Assembly (NCBI RefSeq): GCF_025989185.1
Contig: NZ_JAPDNT010000018.1
Coordinates: forward strand, 18,388-82,387
Reading direction: 5' to 3'
Length of the DNA: 64,000 bases
From: Limobrevibacterium gyesilva
Lineage (GTDB): Bacteria > Pseudomonadota > Alphaproteobacteria > Acetobacterales > Acetobacteraceae
The notes under the pieces were generated by a model. That model was not told the origin of the DNA, ran no database searches, and saw only the letters and a program-made list of their open reading frames with translations. This document shows, in pieces, positions 63,169 to 64,000 of this stretch. Within the stretch, counting starts at the first letter, position 1, and the number at the start of each line of letters is the position of its first letter. Position numbers and translations under genes: made by a program.

Positions 63169-63860
63169 GGTAATGTGGTTGGTTCAGCGTATCCATCCGA
63201 CGAGGGCCGCGGAGACGGGTTGGTTATGCTGCTGCGGCGTTGGTTTGGTCGAGAGATCGCCAGTTCCACGGTAGCAACTCATGCAGACGCGACGCGGGGT
63301 GGTCTGCGATACGGCGCAGGACGTCGGCCAGCCAAGCGCGGGGATCGACGCCGTTCAGCTGGGCAGTGACGATGAGCGAGTACATCGCCGCGGCCCGTTC
63401 ACCGCCACGGTCGGAGCCTGCAAACAGCCACGCTTTGCGGCCCAGGGCCACGCCGCGCAGTGCCCGCTCGGCCGCGTTGTTCGTCAGGCAAATCCGTCCA
63501 TCGCCCAGGAACCGACTGAACGTGTCCCAGCGCTTGAGCATGTAGTCCATCGCGCGGCCGACGTCGGCGTGGCGGGACATCCTGGCCCGGGCAGCCCGCA
63601 TCCAGCTTTCCAGCTCCCTCACCAGCGGCGCCACGTGGGCCTGCCGTACGGCCACGCGCTGTTCTGCCGGTAGGCCGTTGATGATGCGCTCGGCATCAAA
63701 GATCGCGTCGATGCGCCGCACCGCCTCGGCCGCAAGCGGCGCACGCGCGAGTTGCGCCAAATCGAACAGCTTGCGCCGCCCATGGCTGTCATTCGGCGTG
63801 GGGTCACGCTGCCGATCGGCGCGTTAGGCCATTGACTCGGTTGACCTTACAGGGGTCACC
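63169..63860 (-). mobile_element. IS66-family element, C-terminal transposase part
   Basis: The frame ending at 63224 encodes the IS66 TnpC tail, with LESWMRAARARMSRHADVGR and LTNNAAERALRGVALGRKAW (TNN..ERALR is diagnostic). It begins with AQLARAPL near 63760, upstream of which RRKLFDL continues before a stop at about 63824. The sequence GTAATGTGGTTGGTTCAGC near 63170 may be its terminal repeat. Its other end is cut by ISL3 copy 2. Confidence 0.75.
63786..63860 (-). repeat. divergent third copy of the 93-bp repeat
   Basis: Read on the minus strand, GTGACCCCTGTAAGG, then TCAATGGCCTAACGCGCCGA, align with copies A and B over about 75 bp with some 16 differences. It lies at the junction of IS66 and ISL3 copy 2. 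Confidence 0.55.
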
Positions 63861-63864
63861 GTAA

Positions 63865-64000
63865 GGCTCTTCCGCATTTTCGGTGCAGTTTCGCTTGTAC
63901 TGGTTCAGCGAATCGTCGACAGAGATGACCTCGCCACCTGAAACAATGTCGGTCATCCTTGAAATCCATCCTCGCGCTCGTGCCGAATGAGCTGATTGCC
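63865..64000 (+). mobile_element. ISL3-family element, left end (copy 2, cut by window end)
   Basis: GGCTCTTCCGCATTTTCGGT begins at 63865 and continues through the transposase start TTG at 63959 to the window edge. It matches copy 1 (58310 onward) almost completely in the shared 136 bp. Orientation is the same. Whether this copy is complete cannot be seen. Confidence 0.85.

Overview
The window is high-GC bacterial DNA whose conserved genes look alphaproteobacterial, most likely Acetobacteraceae/Rhodospirillales. The clues are the gene order dcd-murA-hisG-hisD-infA-maf-RNase E/G-like-yacG, a short-form HisG, and many 4-nt ATGA start/stop overlaps. Genus cannot be told from the sequence alone.

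Layout. (1) 1-16 kb is core chromosome: a sugar-type MFS transporter, tRNA-Phe, the minus-strand housekeeping block from yacG back to dcd, an ECF-like sigma factor with exported DUF4142 and cupredoxin genes, a Tat-exported beta-carbonic anhydrase, an FAH-family hydrolase, HutD, a DEAD-box helicase and a class I glutamine amidotransferase. (2) 15.7-28.1 kb is a nitrate/nitric-oxide block: an NsrR-like Rrf2 regulator divergent from the di-iron repair protein RIC, then narGHJI with a PpiC-type foldase and two small extra genes, a Crp/Fnr regulator beside a perfect FNR-type box, and a NarK transporter. (3) 28.1-34.5 kb holds an MFS transporter, a YncE-like beta-propeller, a DUF1259 protein and a chromate-resistance locus (chrA, a ChrB-domain protein, divergent chrB). 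(4) At 34.6 kb a tRNA-Thr gene with a damaged acceptor stem is followed by a degenerate tyrosine integrase. From here to about 46 kb the DNA is accessory: gene fragments, repeated elements, then a two-gene OLD-nuclease/UvrD-helicase pair resembling Gabija, and a 746-residue protein with a PD-(D/E)XK nuclease signature that I cannot assign to a known system. Imperfect 55-bp direct repeats flank that cassette. (5) 46.6-58.2 kb is a metal-resistance block: MerR regulator, Zn/Cd/Pb P-type ATPase with a classic 19-bp-spacer promoter, a Cys-rich protein, a fatty-acid-hydroxylase-fold protein, small Met-rich copper proteins, and a TolC/CusB/CusA-type heavy-metal efflux system. (6) 58.3-64 kb is a mobile-element scrapyard. 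Two left ends of one ISL3-family element lie in direct orientation about 5.5 kb apart. They enclose an HNH-like two-gene unit, an exported LprI-like/peptidoglycan-binding protein, and truncated IS630 and IS66 transposases.

Together the genes describe a bacterium that respires nitrate, repairs nitrosative damage, and exports chromate, divalent metals and copper/silver-type ions. A tRNA-linked island adds antiviral-type functions. The candidate for an undescribed system is the 38.5-45.2 kb cassette, especially the 746-residue nuclease-like protein next to the Gabija-like pair.
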